Assembly (NCBI RefSeq): GCF_017573505.1
Contig: NZ_JAGEOJ010000014.1
Coordinates: 248,001-312,000, forward strand
Source: Actinomadura barringtoniae
GTDB lineage: Bacteria; Actinomycetota; Actinomycetes; Streptosporangiales; Streptosporangiaceae
DNA length: 64,000 nt
Direction of reading: 5' to 3'
Under the pieces are notes generated by a model. The model saw nothing but the letters and a program-made list of their open reading frames with translations. It was not told the DNA's origin and did not search any database. Below are positions 60,857 to 64,000 of this stretch, in pieces; within the stretch, counting starts at the first letter, position 1; every line of letters begins with the position of its first letter. The translations under genes and the position numbers were made by a program.

Positions 60857-60877
60857 CCTTCAATCGTGTCATTGACC
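60857..60877. promoter_or_regulatory. second copy of the esterase-type operator element
   Basis: CCTTCAA-N8-TTGACC at 60857-60877, with the inner inverted repeat TCAAT...ATTGA, matches CCTTCAA-N8-TTGAAC at 3890-3910 in spacing and in distance to the downstream ATG. Confidence 0.4.
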
Positions 60878-60969
60878 TGCCCAGCGAGACTTTTGCCGTG
60901 CATAGCAGGGATGGGTGGGTCAAACCTTCAAACGCTGGATGAAGGCAGCGGGATGAAGGCATGAAGAAG

Positions 60970-61006
60970 GGCGGGATCCGCGGCCTACACCTCCGCGGGT
61001 CCCGCC
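60970..61006. terminator. terminator downstream of aceE
   Basis: GGCGGGATCCGCGG (60970-60983) and CCGCGGGTCCCGCC (60993-61006) pair over 14 positions with one G-T wobble or mismatch and a 9-base loop, 15 bp past the aceE stop. Confidence 0.75.
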
Positions 61007-61021
61007 CTGTGAACTACGTGC

Positions 61022-63799
<2,778 letters not shown>

Positions 63800-63865
63800 G
63801 GGGTCCCCTCTGTGCTTACCGTCTCTTTTTCCTAACGACTGTTCGCCGTCGTTTCTGTGATCCAT

Positions 63866-63882
63866 CGTCGTCGGTAACGACG
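63866..63882. promoter_or_regulatory. inverted repeat upstream of aceE
   Basis: CGTCGT (63866-63871) and ACGACG (63877-63882) flank CGGTA in the 200-bp region before aceE. It is short but perfect and could be a regulator site. The rest of the window end holds no recognisable gene. Confidence 0.35.
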
Positions 63883-64000
63883 GCTAACGCATCTCTACTT
63901 GCCAGTAACTATTTGCGCCGGTCAGCGGGCGTGTCGGGGCCTCGCGGGGTGAGGCCGGTCCCGGCCACTCGACGGCGCGCGCATCTCGTACGAAGCTAAT

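Overview
The window is chromosomal DNA from a high-GC actinomycete. The signs are strong GC bias at third codon positions, frequent GTG starts, translational coupling through ATGA, GTGA and TGATG overlaps, a FasR-FabD-FabH-ACP-FabF-DUF3145 fatty-acid block, a homodimeric AceE, PQQ-propeller Ser/Thr kinases and a DUF397-like remnant. A Streptosporangiales or Thermomonosporaceae (Actinomadura-like) host fits, but this is inference. No rRNA, tRNA, CRISPR array, transposase or phage gene was seen.

Layout. 0-8.1 kb: truncated companion gene and its ECF-type sigma factor, a zinc alcohol dehydrogenase, an erythromycin-esterase-like protein divergent from a double-MerR regulator, a lipocalin-like protein, an S8 protease and apolipoprotein N-acyltransferase. 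8.5-14.5 kb: DUF3145, then the core type II fatty acid synthesis operon with its PucR-type activator FasR. 14.6-18.1 kb: an acyltransferase-3 membrane protein between two paralogous exported alpha/beta hydrolases. 18.2-28.9 kb: a NarL two-component pair, PHP protein, epoxide hydrolase, M28-like peptidase, WYL regulator, VOC protein, ArsR-SRPBCC pair and a large LuxR-type ATPase regulator.

29-40.5 kb is an apparent IclR-controlled catabolic island. It holds a sugar ABC importer without its ATPase, a six-gene reverse-strand operon (dehydrogenase, UlaG-like lactonase fold, D-threonine-aldolase-like PLP enzyme, SDR, GH4 glycosidase, amidohydrolase), an IclR regulator and a GlcD-type FAD oxidase. 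All three promoter regions carry a GGAA/TTCC operator-like element with the same geometry.

40.5-51.9 kb is an apparent polyhydroxybutyrate and 3-hydroxybutyrate utilisation locus. One arm encodes a 3-oxoacid CoA-transferase (two subunits), an exported oligomer-hydrolase-like protein and an exported PHB-depolymerase-like esterase. The divergent arm encodes a five-gene branched-chain-amino-acid-type ABC importer translationally coupled to 3-hydroxybutyrate dehydrogenase, followed by a GAF/PucR regulator. The shared intergenic region has a perfect palindrome and four ATGTGG hexamers. The ABC importer may carry hydroxybutyrate rather than amino acids; this is the strongest candidate for an undescribed system here.

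52-61 kb: GNAT acetyltransferase, remnants of an ATPase/DUF397 pair, two tandem membrane Ser/Thr kinases with PQQ propellers, an XRE-cupin regulator and aminotransferase, a HxlR/MFS divergent pair and a 56-residue protein. 61-64 kb: aceE, far from the fatty-acid block. A recurring oddity is short tandem repeats that include the last codons and stop codon of genes; five cases are recorded.
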